Shown: piece after piece, positions 35,786 through 50,700 of the stretch | How the letters are laid out: each line of letters opens with the position of its first letter | How positions within the stretch are numbered: the first letter of the stretch is position 1 | Assembly: GCF_030463565.1 (NCBI RefSeq) | Contig: NC_134656.1 | Location: 1,059,001-1,123,000 of the forward strand | Reading direction: 5' to 3' | Source of the DNA: Pelecanus crispus | Lineage: Eukaryota; Chordata; Aves; Pelecaniformes; Pelecanidae | DNA length: 64,000 bases | Translations under genes and position numbers: made by a program | The notes under the pieces: model-generated | Told to the model about the DNA's origin: nothing | Databases searched by the model: none | The model's input: the letters and a program-made list of their open reading frames with translations, nothing else

Positions 35786-38700
35786 TCAGTCTATTTTCAC
35801 TGCGGCATAGATCTTCCGGACAAACATGTAGGCTGCATAGAAGCCAATGGTGCCAGTGAGGAGCCAGAAGGACAAGACCATAAGGGCGGTGTAGCCAAAG
35901 TATAGTAAGGAGGGAATGAACTCGACAATATCCAGCTGAAACAGAAGAGGAAAAAACAAGCAAAATCAAGTACAGAAGTAAGAAGAGTTAGCTCCCCACA
36001 CCAGCCAGTGCGCCCTACAAGGGGGTGGTTTGACAGGAAACCCTCCACCGGATTCATTTTTGTCCAGCTGAAGGGAGATCCCCTTCAAGCTGGGGTTAGG
36101 GAACGCCGCTCCACACAGGTAACGCGGGCAGGGGCCTGGGGCACCTGCAACCTTCTCTCCCCTCTGGAAGGACTTAGCACCGCTGGCTGGTGAGCTGCCT
36201 GGGCTGGCATGGGGACAGACTAGGACTAGGCGGTCCCACCATTTCCCTTCCCAAATCCAACCATCTCCTCTAGAAAGGTGGCACTTTCATACAAGAGGAA
36301 TAGCGATACCTTGTTCACAAAGTAGAAGATGGCATAGATCAGCACGTAGAAGGCAGATCCTCCAGACACCAAGAAGGTCCTCCACCACCAGCGGTAATCC
36401 TGACAGGGTAAAAAGCCTCGTTATCCCACAGGCTTCCTTTTCCTGCGTCACTGTCTCAGGGGAGCCATGACCTTTCTGGGACAGGGAGAACACCACCCAT
36501 TTTCCTTCAAAGGAAAACCACGGTTCGGGGCTGGGGAACTATTTTGTCACAGAAGTGTTTCCAAACAAAGAGGATGAAAAGCTGACAGTGAAGCAAAGCC
36601 AGCTCAGCATCACAGCACCTGCTACCGAAGAACACGGCTCACCTCTGGCCCTGCATTTCATTTTGTGTGTGGATGGAATTAAACAGTTTCTTTGGGAAGA
36701 GATGTCAGCTCAAAATAACCCTGCTCCCAGCATAATTTCTGGTATGAAACCACAGTTCCCAGCCTAGCAGATAATCAGGTAGCTTTAATTCTCCTTGAAG
36801 TCAAGAGGTGTTAAGAGCAATCACGCTCGTGAAGCTGGGCCACACTAGCTTTCTGCTGAGCAGCAGCAATAATGTGACCTGTGCTTTTCCAGGAGCAAGT
36901 ACCCTGAGCGACCGAAACTACAAATGCAGAAATCTCACCTCAGCACAAAGCTGGAAGTACACCATGACAATGCTGATTTGGGAGCACGATACCACCAGGA
37001 TTATAAACACCAGGAAGAGAAAGCCAAAAAGGTAATAGAACTGGTTCTCCCAGATTGCCTGAAACAAAGACACAGCAGAAATTTGTTTCCATGCTACTAT
37101 GATCAATCAGCAAACATGAGACTAACTTCTAGCAACTAATCCAAGGAAAAACAAGGAGCCCTTCGGCCTCATGTAGATGAAACCGCAGATCTAATGCATT
37201 TCACGTTACTTCAGAGCAATCAGGTTGCAAAAAGGTGCCCAAAGACAGCTCTGAGGTAGCTTGTTCATTCCCCTCCATCTCTCAGCAATGGAACAGCAAA
37301 TTCCTCCCCATCCATAGGAGGTGAAAAACAGGCAGGAGCTGGAATGGCTCAGTGAATGTCTTAAGGCCAGCCCCCCTCCTCGACGTAACGTTACAGTAAG
37401 CTTTCGCCTTTACCACCATCCTTCGAATCACCAAGGAGCGTCCCACAGACATCTCCAGGTGTCTCCAGCAAGAAGACAGTCTGAAGAGACCCACAGCCAG
37501 CTCTCTCTGGAAACAATACCGAACGGCCTGGAGGGAACCTGCTTGCCCTTTCAGCGAGTACTGGAATAGGAGACTGCTCCAGTGGAAGCCCCCCTCCCTT
37601 TCCAAAGCTTTGGCACGAGAGGAATCCTATTCGGGAGCAAAGTGGGTTAAATGCTTACACTGAAAATGAAGAACAGTTCAATGAACATAGCTCCAAAAGG
37701 CAGAATACCAGCCATGAGAATCCTACAGAGCGAGAAAGAAAAATCATGAGCAGCACAATATAACTGTCTGGCCATTAAAAGTCCCCTGTAACCACACAGA
37801 GCAAAAGCTCTACAGCTCCAGATTACTAGGATAAATTTCACACAGTAAATGGCACAGCTGCTCCCACTGTTGAGCACATGCCACTTTTACAAGCACCAGT
37901 CATACCACACCAAAATTGTCAGGATTGTCTCTGATATCGCATTACTCAAGGAAATGCATCTGCCATCTGTGTCCAGAGAGCAGCAGAAGGGGATGTTCAG
38001 CAGCCCAAGGAGTCTGAGGGGAGAGGGCTTAACTCACCGTATTTCCTAGACACTCATCACTCACCCAACAAATTTATTCATATACCACCTCTGCTCCGGG
38101 ATCTGCCTGGGAATCTGGTTGGTCCGTACAGGATTGTCATATGGCTGTTTGCGAAATCCAAAGTAGTAACCCAGGTAGACCAAGGGCAAGGAGATCCCAA
38201 ACCACATGCAGAGCAAGGCCACCATGGTCGGGAAAGGTACCTGGAATCACACCAAGAGTCACAAAAGGCAGGCTGACAGCTCCCCGGCCCTGGAGGCTGA
38301 AGTCACTGGCCAGACCAACTCTCCAGTCAGCCGCTGCATTGACACCCACGTTTAGAAAGACGCTGTGAAACTAAGCAAGTCCCCGGCAGCCCGGTCACCC
38401 TCCTCCCACTCAGCAGGCTTCAGGACGAAGCTGGTACCTACCGCTCCAGAGGAGTGTTTCCCCCAGATGAAACAGTTCAGGACAAAGCAGATACCGAAGA
38501 CGACACCCGGATACAGGGTAGCTGTCTGCAAGAGCAACCACAGGTTAAGAGAAAACACGTGACTAATCAGGCAGATGTTCCTCTAACGAGTCCATTGCTG
38601 GGACAAGGCACATGTGGAGGAAGTACCCCTTTTATTACAGCACTAACACACAGCGGATGGGCTGCGGGGTCTCGGACAATCCTCTTGCTTTCCTATAGCA

Positions 38701-41700
38701 CGTGCCCTGGTGTTCGCCCTTTCACCTAAAGCTACGAGGACTCAATCCACACCGAACCTCTACAGTGTATGCAGCCAGGCTGTGTCCAGCTACCCACAAA
38801 TATGCGTGGAGCTTATCCACATATCTCGCCATCAGAGCTTATCCACATATCTTGCCATCAGCAAACCTGAATAAACAGCACAGAACACCACAAGACTCAC
38901 ACAAAAGGCTCCCTTCTTCCATCGATGCCCTTTTAGAGTCCGGTATAAGCGGCCAGCAAAGAATCCACCAAAAACCCTGGACAGAAACGAGCCAAGACAC
39001 AGAACATTAGTTCCATTGTTGGGGAAAGGAAGCGGTGGGGCAGGCAGGACAGCGCTGCCGCAGGAAGCAGCGGAGACACCTACCCCATGAACATGAAGAG
39101 AAAGCAGGCGGTAGTCATCAGCGCACCCCGGCTGGAAGGCGACAGCATCCCCAGCATAGCAACAACTGCGGAGGGAAAAGGGGGACAAAGAACAGCAGCT
39201 CTGATGTACGTGTGCTAGCCAGCATCTGGAGGCCAAGGGCCTGCCCCAGTGCAGACCACAGCTGCCTGGAATCCCTGCCTTCTGCGCAGAAGGATTTTCC
39301 TTCAAAGCAGAACACATCCACAGCCTCCAGCACTGGCCAGAGGAAGCCACAGCTTTGATCTCAAGCTACAGACCACGCTTTAGCCTCGATTTCCCCAGGG
39401 ATGGGAGCAGGTGCCGCTCAGAAGGCAAGGCACACGTGTGCAAATGCCTCTCAGCCCGCTATCACCCAGGGCTCTTATCTCGGTAACAGGCAATATAAGC
39501 ACAAAAAGATGCCTTCAGCTGGGACATGCTATCTAGAAACTCAGAAACGCTGAGCACAGGCCTATAGCCTCAATCAGCCCAGCAACAGGGAGCGGCCTCA
39601 CACGACCTCACTCAAGCTAAAGCGAGCACAGGTTGATGTCAACGGGAGCTACGAATGCCCTTGAGCATCGTTCCTCTTCTTACAGCCACCTCATGCAACG
39701 TGTGCCACTTACAGATGACGATCAGGATCATACAGAAGAGCTGAATTCCAGAACCCAGGAGAGAGCTGAGGATCATAGGATACTGTGGAGGCCTGAAGAC
39801 ATCTCCATGCACAAGTTTCCAACCAGATTCCTCCATAGTATCTTCCTGTAGCAACAAGAGGAAAAGAAGGCATTTAGATACGGTCTAACAGTGGAAATGA
39901 ACGTCCTACCACAGCCAGCCTAAGAGGTTAATTTCCCTGTATCCAGTTCTTCTACAGAATTTTATCACTCTGGTTGAACTTCTTTCCTCTTGGGCTTAAA
40001 ACTGTTCAGACCTGAACTGCCAGCGCCAGGGCACACGTTTATAGAACTGTCTGCAGTCTTTACTTAGGTCTGAAGACATCTGAACCTGTAATCGGCTGTT
40101 GTACACAGAGAGCCAAAAGTGTGACAGCACATGACAGAACTGCCCCTCCCATCTTCAGGGCTCGAAGCAAAACAGGGGCAAGGAAAGAGACAATAAATAC
40201 ATCCAGGTCTTCAAGACTAGATCCCTCCTCATCTGCACTTCCCTCCCTCTCTGATCCCAGCCCCAAGAACACACACATACAATGTCATCTTCCTTGTTGT
40301 AGTTAGCAATGTCTTTCCGGAGAGTCCGGATGATGATCATGCTGAGAATACCTGAAAACAAGCACAAACTGAATTTAGCTCAGGGGCTCCTACACGGCTG
40401 TCCTGCTCTCACGCTGTGCAACTACACGGCTCCCACCAAAACACAGTTCTGGCTAGGAGAGGAGGCCTTGAGTCATTAGCCCATCTCCCCCAGTCCTCAG
40501 CAAAGACAGAAACAAAACTCCAGGGAGTAGGGAAGGCAGTATTCCAGCAGGAATAGGCTCTGTGGTTTTCCTGTGGGGTTTTTTTCCTTAAAATACAGAC
40601 ATGCAAGATGCACGTTAACCACAGTCTACTCCCTCAACTACCCCAGTCAGAGAGCAGAAGTGGGTAACTGTCTGACCCCATGGGTGCTGCCTGAACCGGG
40701 CCATTTTATGTGCTGATGTTCATTCCCTGCCCCAGGTTCAGGCATGGACAGATCCTCCTTGAGCCACCTGCAGCTGAGGCTTAAAGAAAGTTCCGTGCAG
40801 ATTAATGGTAAAGCCTTCTTCACCCCACACCTCACTCACCTGAAAGGAAAAAGACGACCACAACCGAGTTAATGATAGAAAACCAGTGGATCTGCACATC
40901 GCTCATGGTCAGGTAGGTGTCCCAGCGGGAAGCCCATTTAATGTCACTTTCCTGAAAGAACAGGGAAGTTCTTCTCACACCAGCACATTCCCAATGTCTT
41001 CCACAACACCTCTGTGACAGACACTCGGAGCACTAACTGCCAGCTTCCCATCACTCCCTCACCTCCCAATGGACAGAATAGGTGAAAAGCAACTGGTTCT
41101 CCTTTGAAGGATCTATTTCCTGAGGGGCAGAGCCTGTAGCTTCAGGCAGGGTGCACATACGCTTCTCATCAGCCTTCAAGTCTGTAAGAGAAAACATGGC
41201 ACACACTAGGTCAGCCTTTCCCTCCAGGTACCGCCTCTCCCACTGATCATCCTGGCCCCAGGTACCCTTAAGGCGCTGGGCTGCAATTGCTCCCAATACT
41301 GCGGGGGAAGCACTCGTTCCTTTCTCACCTGCTTTGCAGTTTGCAAAACTATTCTTCCGATCAGAAGCAGAGCACCGTTAACAAACTTTAAGGAAAGCTA
41401 CGCATAGGGCTTTCCTTAACTGGAAGGATAAAAGCCAGAGGCTCTGAAGCCAAGGATCTAGATCCTGAACAAACCCTCTGTTCCACATAATACGCTTAGA
41501 AACAAGACCTCTCCAACAGAGCCTGCTGCTGCCAGAGGGGAGTTGCACGGGGTGATATACACAATGAACAAGTTCCCTTCAAGACACCTGTTTCAGGTTG
41601 GGCTCACTGAGGTAGGAGCTTTTTTCCCCCCTGTTTTTAATGTTCAGTCCCCCTAGAACGGTTCCAAACATTCTGTGGGTCTCTGGACTAGCGCGTAGTG

Positions 41701-44700
41701 TCCCAGTGGGGGAAACGTGGGCCACAATAAGAGCTAGATGCCATGCATACTTCATGCTAGGTGTCACAGTGCAAAAAAACCCAACCCCAAACTCCAATCT
41801 TTTTATATGAATTAATTTTCCATGGATTGCTTTTCAAGGATATCTCTCTATTTTTGGTACTGCCTTAATAACAACGGGGTTTACTGTTCTTATAATTCAG
41901 ACTCCCTCATTTCTGTGCCCCGAGACCATAACGAAAGCAACAACTGGCACCCTGATATATCAGTGGTGTTCAACTCTTGGCCCGACAAAAGATTCTTCTC
42001 CTTTGCTCCCCCTCCCTAAGAGTCTCTCACCTTCTAGTTTAATACTTTGGGGAATCACTTCGAAGCGCACAACCCTGTAGGTGGGCTCTTGGTTCTCTTC
42101 CACATCCTCTCTGTGGTAGTAAAGGATGAAGGAGAGGTGGTTGTGCAGGTAGAACTAAAACAGATTGACATTAAATAAAATGTTAGCAGCCGAGTGAGGA
42201 ACAGGCAAAGTTCAGAAGCAACAACTGCAGAAAGCGGCTTCAGTGCAGAAAACTAAAGACTCCAACTGTTCCCAGATGCATTGTGCTACAGAGCAGGATC
42301 AGGCTAACACTTTCCAAGGCTAAAAGAACAAGAGGAGAGAAGAGAGATGTTGAAAAGGTTAACACCTCAGCCAGGCACCAGGGACAGTGTTTCGGTCTAT
42401 TTCTGGCATGGAAAATATCACTATAACTCACATCTCAACCATGCATTCAGTGGCAGCAGAATCACCACATTTAGGTCGGAAAGACCTCAGTAGCTACAAC
42501 CCTGAGTTTCCTGCCTGCTTTTTCTACCAGGCAGACTCCTCCTTTTTCTCCCCCCCAGACTCCGGGGGGGCCCACAGCTGTCCGAAGCTTGCACTTTCAA
42601 AAGGCTCTGACGTCACCTGTTACACGAACGAAGTACGGCAACCCCAAGCTGGCACAGCAGGCTCGCTCACCCGCAAGAACTTCGGCTTACGTGATCAGAG
42701 CTGCCTGTGCCACTGAACACTCAAGTAGGATGAACAGATGCATCTAACAAGTCAAACAGCTAATCTTAGGGCACACAAGGAAGGAAAGTATCTGCAGGAA
42801 CACACATGCTAAGTTTCCATTTGCAAACTTAAGCAGCTTTTCTTCCAATAAACACTTGACTGTTTTGTTGTTGTTGTTTTTTTTAATACAAGATGCTCCA
42901 AGACCGTCAAAGATTAGCCAGGCTTCGAGGTACTTTGCCTTTGTTCTACTGAAGGGAAACCACCGCACGCAGTTGTCCAATGTTATACAGCGAGTCAAAG
43001 CTAGGACTCCTGGCTATCGTACCAGTAGTCCAGCACCCACCCTCTTCTTCCAATAAGCGACCTTTCCCTCATATCTCCACTCTTTATAAAACCTTTTGGT
43101 TGCACTCCCAATCCTGATGCTCTCTGGTAGACTTCTAACGCCCTCTGACAGACACCCAGAGCTCCTCCAGCCACCCCTCAGACAGCACCTGGATTCTCTA
43201 CCTTGTTACCGTCCATAAACCCAAGTCTGTATCCATGTTCAAACTGCACATCCTTCTCCTTCTTCTTCTCCTCTTCATCACGATTGGAATAAAACTCCAG
43301 TCGGGTTGCCACAGGAAGGTTATCAGCAATGCTGAAAACACAGATTTCTGATCAAATTTGTCCACAACACAGAATCCCCACTGACACAAACCCACGCTCG
43401 AGATGACTCACAGATGGACGTAGTAATCTTCCCTGATCCGCTCGGCGATCAGCTTGCTCTGCTCCACTGTCAGAATGACTGGCTTATTGGGAAAGTTGCA
43501 CAGAACTTCACATTTCTTCTCCGCGTTCATGGAAACCTGGAATGGCGTATTTACAATGCGGTCCCCCCGAAGAACCTCACCTGGAAAACAGGAAAATAAG
43601 GGCAGGGTGAAAGACTGCCAGGCTTCCCACCACTGATCCTGCCACTGGGTTGGCAGCGCATGGTACAGCTGGGATGATGACAGCGAGCCTCCTTTGGTAC
43701 CACAGATGCACAGGTAAGATCGAAGGATAGTTTGGTTATTTTGTTGGAAGTAACAAGCTCTACATATGAAGCAGGTTACACGCCCTCCTTCAGGAAAGGT
43801 GTTTCCTCTTTCCAATATATGGACATCCTAGTTTGCAAACAGCTGGCATATAACATATTAGAAGAAGCAGGCTCTCCACAAACAGTTTATTAGAGATGAC
43901 ATTTGCATTTGCTTTTACTTCTGTAAACACACCCTCAATACAGCTCTTAAGTGGCAGCCCGCTTACTGCTGGGGAACATGCTGTTCAACAGATACGTACC
44001 GAGATTCTCAGCCTTGTACGTTATCTTGGCGGGCTGGCAGAAGGGCAACGAGTAGTATTCGTATGGTAGCTGGGTTCGCGAGCTGGTGAGCTTCACAGCC
44101 TGGAGGAAGAACGGAAGGATTATCCCCATGAAAGAACTCGGATAGTTTCCTACCCTCTCAGCATCAGCCAGAAGCTGAAGCTTACTTCAAGACACCTCCC
44201 ATAAAGCTCGCTTTTAGAACTTGTAAAAAAAGGAGACAGGTGTTCCTGGGAGACCTCCAGCTTTCTTTCCTTTTGCACAATTCCTAGTTGTACATTCTCT
44301 ACACTATGATTTAGTAGCAATTCATTCACAGAGAAACACTTGAAGAAAGAAGCGTGGTGGATTCGTTTCACAAGTTTATGACTCAGTGAAGTTCTAAGAA
44401 ATAACAAAGAGCTCGAAAGAGATTCAAGAGTCACATTTCATACAAGACCGCAGTTGTTTCCTCAAACAAAAATTCATGTCACACTGGACCTAGAGGTCTG
44501 GCCTCCAGTGATATGAAGAGTTGAGCAATTTTTATCTCTGTAAGGAAAGCCAGAGAGCCATCAGATTGGGAAGACAATGGGCAATGACAAAATCCAAGCA
44601 TTTCTGGACAGTTCTGACAAATCACATGGCACAAGGGAAGTGCAGAAACATACCACGACAGCCAAGGCCACAGTTGCTCCGAAAAACAGGAGTGTTCTGT

Positions 44701-47700
44701 AATGCAGCCAAGCTCATTTATTGGAAGAGCGCTGGCAAACACGCTGACTTGCCTTATCACTGGAGGAAGCATTTGGCTCATGAAATCCCTTTGAGAACAG
44801 CCATTCCAATACCCCCTTCTTCTGGGAAGCTTACTGTAGCCACAGGCAAGTCTCATTTGCTTAAAAATAGCCTACGTCTGGCAGCCTGTGGCCAGAGAGC
44901 AAATTGTGTTGTGCTTCATGTGGGAGCAGCAAGCCTCGGCATCCCCAAGGGTGCTGGATTTTGCTGAGACAGAGGCCACAGCTTTAGAAAAAGAAATGAT
45001 ATGGGCTATAAATTGCTGATGTCTGGAAACAAAGCCTGGCTTCCTCCTGTATGGGCAAAGCAGTTCCATCATTCACTACCAGCAATACTGCACAGGAACA
45101 GCTCTTCAGCAAGCCTGGGTTGTAAGATCTGCAGCGCTCAAGGACAAATGCCTGCACTCGGATTTATCATGGATTTCACTTGACTTGAAGACACAACACG
45201 AGCAAACTGGGTAGAAGAAAAAATTGAAAAAGTCTGATTCAAACCACTTCTTCATTCTACCCTAAAGGCCCACCCTCTGTAAGCACTTTGAAAGTCAGTA
45301 TAATGCTGAAGAAAAATCTGATTAAATTCATTTGAAAGCTACAGTGAGAAAGAGGGCTCTTTTCCTAAATAGAGCAACATCTTGAAGACTTTGGTGCAAC
45401 TGCTGAAGGAATTTGGTACAAGATATCAGACGCAAGAAAGAGGATCATGTTGGGAACTGCAGGGTATGATGACAACAGTGACCACTTGAGGGCTGCTTAT
45501 CCCCAACACCCTACATGAACGTTGTGAAAAAGAGGAAATATCTGCCCCCAAAATTTTAGTAATTGGATCCCCAAATTTGACTTTCTAGTCCCACTTAGCT
45601 GCTATGATATAAAGAAGGAAAAAAAACCTCAAAACACAAGAAAACCCAAACCAAACAGAATAACAGCTCCATCTAAGTTCATCCTACCTTTATTTCTACA
45701 GGATCATTGTGGTGGAAGTTCATAGGAGCCACACCAGGTACATAGAAAGAGTCTGTACCATGCAGCAACAGCAGCAAAACCAGCATATATCTTAGCCTTT
45801 CCTGCAAAAAGGAGAAGAAACATTAAAATACAACAGCAACATGGGAACAGCTTTAGAGATGGGCAACAACACTGAAAGTGTTCATCCCAGACATTAGAAA
45901 GGCTGTACAGTCAGGCAGTTAAACACAAATTAAATTCAGAAAAGCTGTTCTTAACTTTGGTTTGTGACTCTCATCAAGTCACTTCCCACTCTTTGTGTCT
46001 CTGTTTCTTCATCTGCAATTAAGAAAATGTTGGCTTTGCTCAGCCGCAAGAAAAAGGCACTTCTCATCTGTATCACTAGCTTCAGCCCACTCCCCTAAAC
46101 TCCATGCGTGTACGGCACCATTGGAAAACCACACAAAACCCCGAGTCTGGTTTGGGACAACTCTTGAACTAACGCTGCAGCAGTAATAAACCCAGTCGCT
46201 GCCTTCCCCTGCACATCAACAGCAGGGCAGGCAGAGTCGGTCTCCGTGACCTACTATCCTTCCACCTACAAGCAGGAGCTCTGCAATCAGGGTGGAAAGA
46301 CAAATACAGAAGGGAAAAGGGAGAGGAAACGGACTGACCAAGCAAGACAGGCTTGGGCTGAAACGAGCCACCACCAGCCTGGTGCCTGCTCTGGCTCAGC
46401 AGGGCCTGGGGTTCAGCGCTACCCTCCCATCAATTAACACCGTCTGGGCAGACCATGAGGGAATTATATCCACGAGGCCGGCTTGCGGGTACAGGCCGGA
46501 TACGACGGGCAGAGGAGAAAGCACGCCAAGCTCCAGGCTCCCAGCAGCCACCCGCGGAGCCTGTCCCAAATGGCCAGCCCCGGCACGGCCGCTCCCTGTC
46601 GGCAGCGATCCACAGGGAAGGCGGAGGGGAGCTGGGATGCGGGACCCAGAGAGCGGCTGGCAGGAGCTTGGGGTGCAGACGCAGACCCCAGGGCACCGGC
46701 ACTGCCAACACACCGCTCCTCTGGGCTGGAAGGCGCAGGCTGCTACAGCCACGGCGTCCTCCTCGGCGTGCCAGAGGAGCACAGTCAGCACGGACACAAC
46801 GCCAGAGGAAACATTCAACAGCTTGACATTCACAAGCCAGGTGCGGACAAGAAGCAGCTCTATCACAGGGATCCTTCATCAGGTCAGGGAAAGAAAAAAA
46901 AAAAGCTAATTTGTGTTTATTGCCCCTGTACCCTTTTCTTCTTCATCACCTTCCTTTTGCCTCATTCCGAGGCTAGTAAGGTACATTTGGCCCAGACACC
47001 AGTGAGGGTCAACAGAGCATCCAGAATTACTGGCACTGAGCAAGATGAAAAAGAGTCATAAAATGCGTTAATGCTAAACTACCTTTTTTGCTTACAAGGA
47101 AGATTTTCAGATCTGTTCTAAGTACAGTTTAACACAGTCAGAGCAGGCAAAAAGCCTCATCTGGAAAGCAGCTGGGAAGCACTCTTTTTAAAATTGCTTG
47201 GACTTCAATACTGATCTACCTTGAAACAATGTGGGGCTTCTTTTCTGTGCTTCACTAAATTTTGCCTTCTCCGATCTTGTAAAAGAGCGCTCCGTGACGC
47301 TCCAACCGAGTAGGAAAAGGTCTCCCGGGCAGGTGAAGCACTGGAACAAAACAGCACTCTTGTCCTACATCATGCTCTACAGCAGCCAGCGACCTGTAGC
47401 AATTATCTTGCTTCGTTTGTCACTGAAGTGCCAGACATACACAGCACGGTATTACTTAATAAAAACCAAAAACACACCGGTGCTGTCCTTGCCCTGAAGA
47501 GCTTGCAAGATGACAAGATAAGGGCAGAACTTTGGAAGGCGCTCGGGAGACATGCAAGCACGTAGAAGATGAAATTTTTGATGACACCTTTGGCAGAAAT
47601 CGGGCTCTTTGCATACAAATGACGATGACTCAGGCAGCACCAGGCAACAGAAAAGACAAGAGGGGGACTATGGAAAGCCTTGCCAGGAAAAAACATGTGG

Positions 47701-50700
47701 TAGCAAGAAATGGGAATGCTGCTATGCAACAGGTGGGGGAGCTTTGGAAGTGAAATTTGAAGGAAGTGCCCAGTGCAGGTCCCTAACCCGGCAGCTCATG
47801 CCTGGCAGAGCATGTGCAGGGTGAAGCCAGGGGCCTTTCTTATCAGGATCTTTGCTTTTGTATTGACAGATGTGCTTCACCTTCTCCAAATGAAGGCAGC
47901 AGCTTAGTAATGACAACACAGACACATGCCAAAACATCTGCATAACTCATGGGCCTGGCCAGGCAATCGTCTCATTTGAGAGATGCCTGCAAGCTATCTC
48001 CTACGCAAGGTCAAAACTTGCAGGACGGAGCTCTGCTTTAGTTCAGTCACGGAGCCCTGGCGAGGCACAGGCTTCCAGCAGACAGGAGATACCGCCTTTG
48101 TGGCCTTTACCAATTATTTACATTTCAAAACACATGCACCAAAAAAAAAAAATCTCAGATGACAGTCTTGCATCTGAGATGCCAGGAAATCGTACAAGGA
48201 AGCAACAAGTAGCACAACAAATATGCACAACTCCAGATCAAGAAAAACCCAGCTGCACACAGACAAAACTAATTTGGATTGACTAAGCCTTATTATTTTA
48301 CTGTATGTGTACATGCAGACACAGACTTGCAAGAGACGCTGTCTTAGGAGAATATGACCTAAATGACAGAAGTAACTGCAGAGGCGCAATCAACCCCTCC
48401 TGCCCTGTCCCCCAAATCACAGCACCTGCTGAGAAGCACTGCTCACACTGAAGTGATCTATCACATGCAAAAAGCCTGCTGAAGGAAAGCAAACTTTTTT
48501 CTCTCAAAAAATAAAAAAAAAAGTCTATTTTGAATGTCACTATATTCCTTCTGCACACAGGACCCTGACAGAAGTCACACTCGGATTTCTCTCTCGCACC
48601 GGCAGACAGCAGCCCGGGGAAATCATGGCAGGAGAGCAGGCAGAGAGCGCAGGCAGAGCGCGTCACCCCGGGAATGCCTGGCAGGGCACGGGCAGGACCA
48701 GGACGCTGCCAGCACCGCTACACTAACCACCCCTCGGAGCAGCGGTGTCAGCCGCTCTCCCCATCGTCACGTAACTCGGCACATCCATCCTCTAAGGGCA
48801 ACAGCAACTATTCTGAAGTCTGTGGGATCTCTCTTGAAAGATTTTGAAAATCTATTCCTGTAATTAACTTTAGAATGAAGCATTTAGCCGTAAGAATAAA
48901 TTAACTCAAACCTTCCTTGCAGCCATTCTAACAGTATTTCTTGTCCTGTGCGCAGCAACGAGGACACAAGTTTGCACACAAACCCCTCTCCGAGAAGGTA
49001 CTTCTGGATAACTATCACTAGACTTGACATTTGCAAACAATTCCAGGACACAGTTTCTCTGATTTATCTCATTTAGAAACGCTTAAACAATATTGCCATT
49101 TTCTGCAAATTCCCAAAAGGTTTACAAAACACGCTGCCAAAACAGGAATTGTTTAGCTAAATCCCAGCCTGACCAAGCACAAAGAGACCCCACAACGTGC
49201 ATTTCTGCCATTACCACGCACACGTGCGTGCTTCCCTACGGCTTGCGGTCCCTGAAGCTGCCACTGCCAGAGTCTGAACTCCAACATTTATTTAAGGGAA
49301 GGGGGAAACTGAAGCTGACAAGAAGCTTTGCCCTGTGGCACCCTGCCAACGCGCTCTAACATAACCCAGAGGGCCCATGGCCAGGCCATCCACGTCCAGG
49401 ACATCCCTGCCCCAGTTACTGGCAAGCACTTCCACAGACCGGCAACTTGAAGAAACCTTTGAGCAGCAGCTATTTCAAGCATTCTGCAAGCATTTTAATA
49501 GGCCTGGGCCTGTATCAGGGCTGGTTTAGGTCTCACAGTTTCATAATCCACATAGGAACTTAAGAACACAATACAGTATTTGCTCAAAGGGAGGGAAAGG
49601 AAGTGACAATGATGGATATTGTATGAATGAGAGGATGGACATCATCCCATTCTTTTCTGCAGAGAAGGGCAAGAGGGACATCGAACAGCTGTAATCAAGA
49701 GCTTTTAACTTTCAAAGAGAGGTGTGAAGAAAAACAGGGGAAAACACAACCTATGCAGAGCCATTTGTCCAGCTGGATTCACAAAGCTCTGATATATTGT
49801 TCCACTTACCGGAATTTTTTAATACGGAGACAAAAAGGGAGGAAAGACATAACCCACTACTTTGTGGGAGGAAAAAAAAAAATCCACATGTAACAGAGCA
49901 AACCGAAGCTCTCTCCCATGTGTAACTTCTACTCTTCCCTCAGGCACGTTACCAGGACACGCGCAGTGCTAAGGGCACCTGCCCTCTACCCCCTGCGAGG
50001 CGCCAGCCTGGCACCGTCCCCCTTCCGAGCGCTGCCTCCTCAGATGCTCTTGAGAACTGTCTGGACAAGCTCATCCTTATTGCATCTCTGCCCAGCTCAC
50101 CCCTGCACTCAGGAGTCACTGAAAGCCTTTCGAAAGGAGACAAGTGCTGCATTCACATTGATTTCAGAGAGCTCCTTTGACACCAGGAGAGCTGTTAGCA
50201 CTCTTCTCCGCCTTTCGTAAAAGAGAAGGCTACAAGGAAATTCCCAGTAGGACCATCTTCAGCTCTCAAAGCCAGCTTAGACACTCCCTCCTCCCTGCCT
50301 GGGAGAAAGCCAGCAGAGTATAAAGATGCTTACAGCAAAATAAACGAAAACCTCCGCTCTTCCAATCTCCCTTCAACTTTCTGCCAATCTTTACACTACA
50401 TGAGTCACCTCACATCCTCCACCCCGGCCAACAGCGACCTTTGTATCAGCACACGTCATTGATCCATAAGCTGTTCTTATGAGACGTTATCAAGGAACTA
50501 TCCTTCTATGAAAGCAAGGTGGAAAATCCACTTTTCTACTATGAGACTTCAGGCACCTCTCAGCAGCTCATTTTCTCCACCCTGAGGTGGCACCGATGCT
50601 CGCCTACCTTAGCAAATTCCCACCAGAAACACCTTCGGCTCTCCAAGAATTCAGGGAACAACTCAACAATAGCAAGGCCAAGACGCGGGGAAGTGAAGCG

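Noticed and set aside
46292-47061. Overlapping frames of 149-205 codons on both strands in TM9SF4 intron 1.
   Set aside because: No similarity to any family I know; several frames are open at once over one GC-rich patch, which indicates composition rather than coding.
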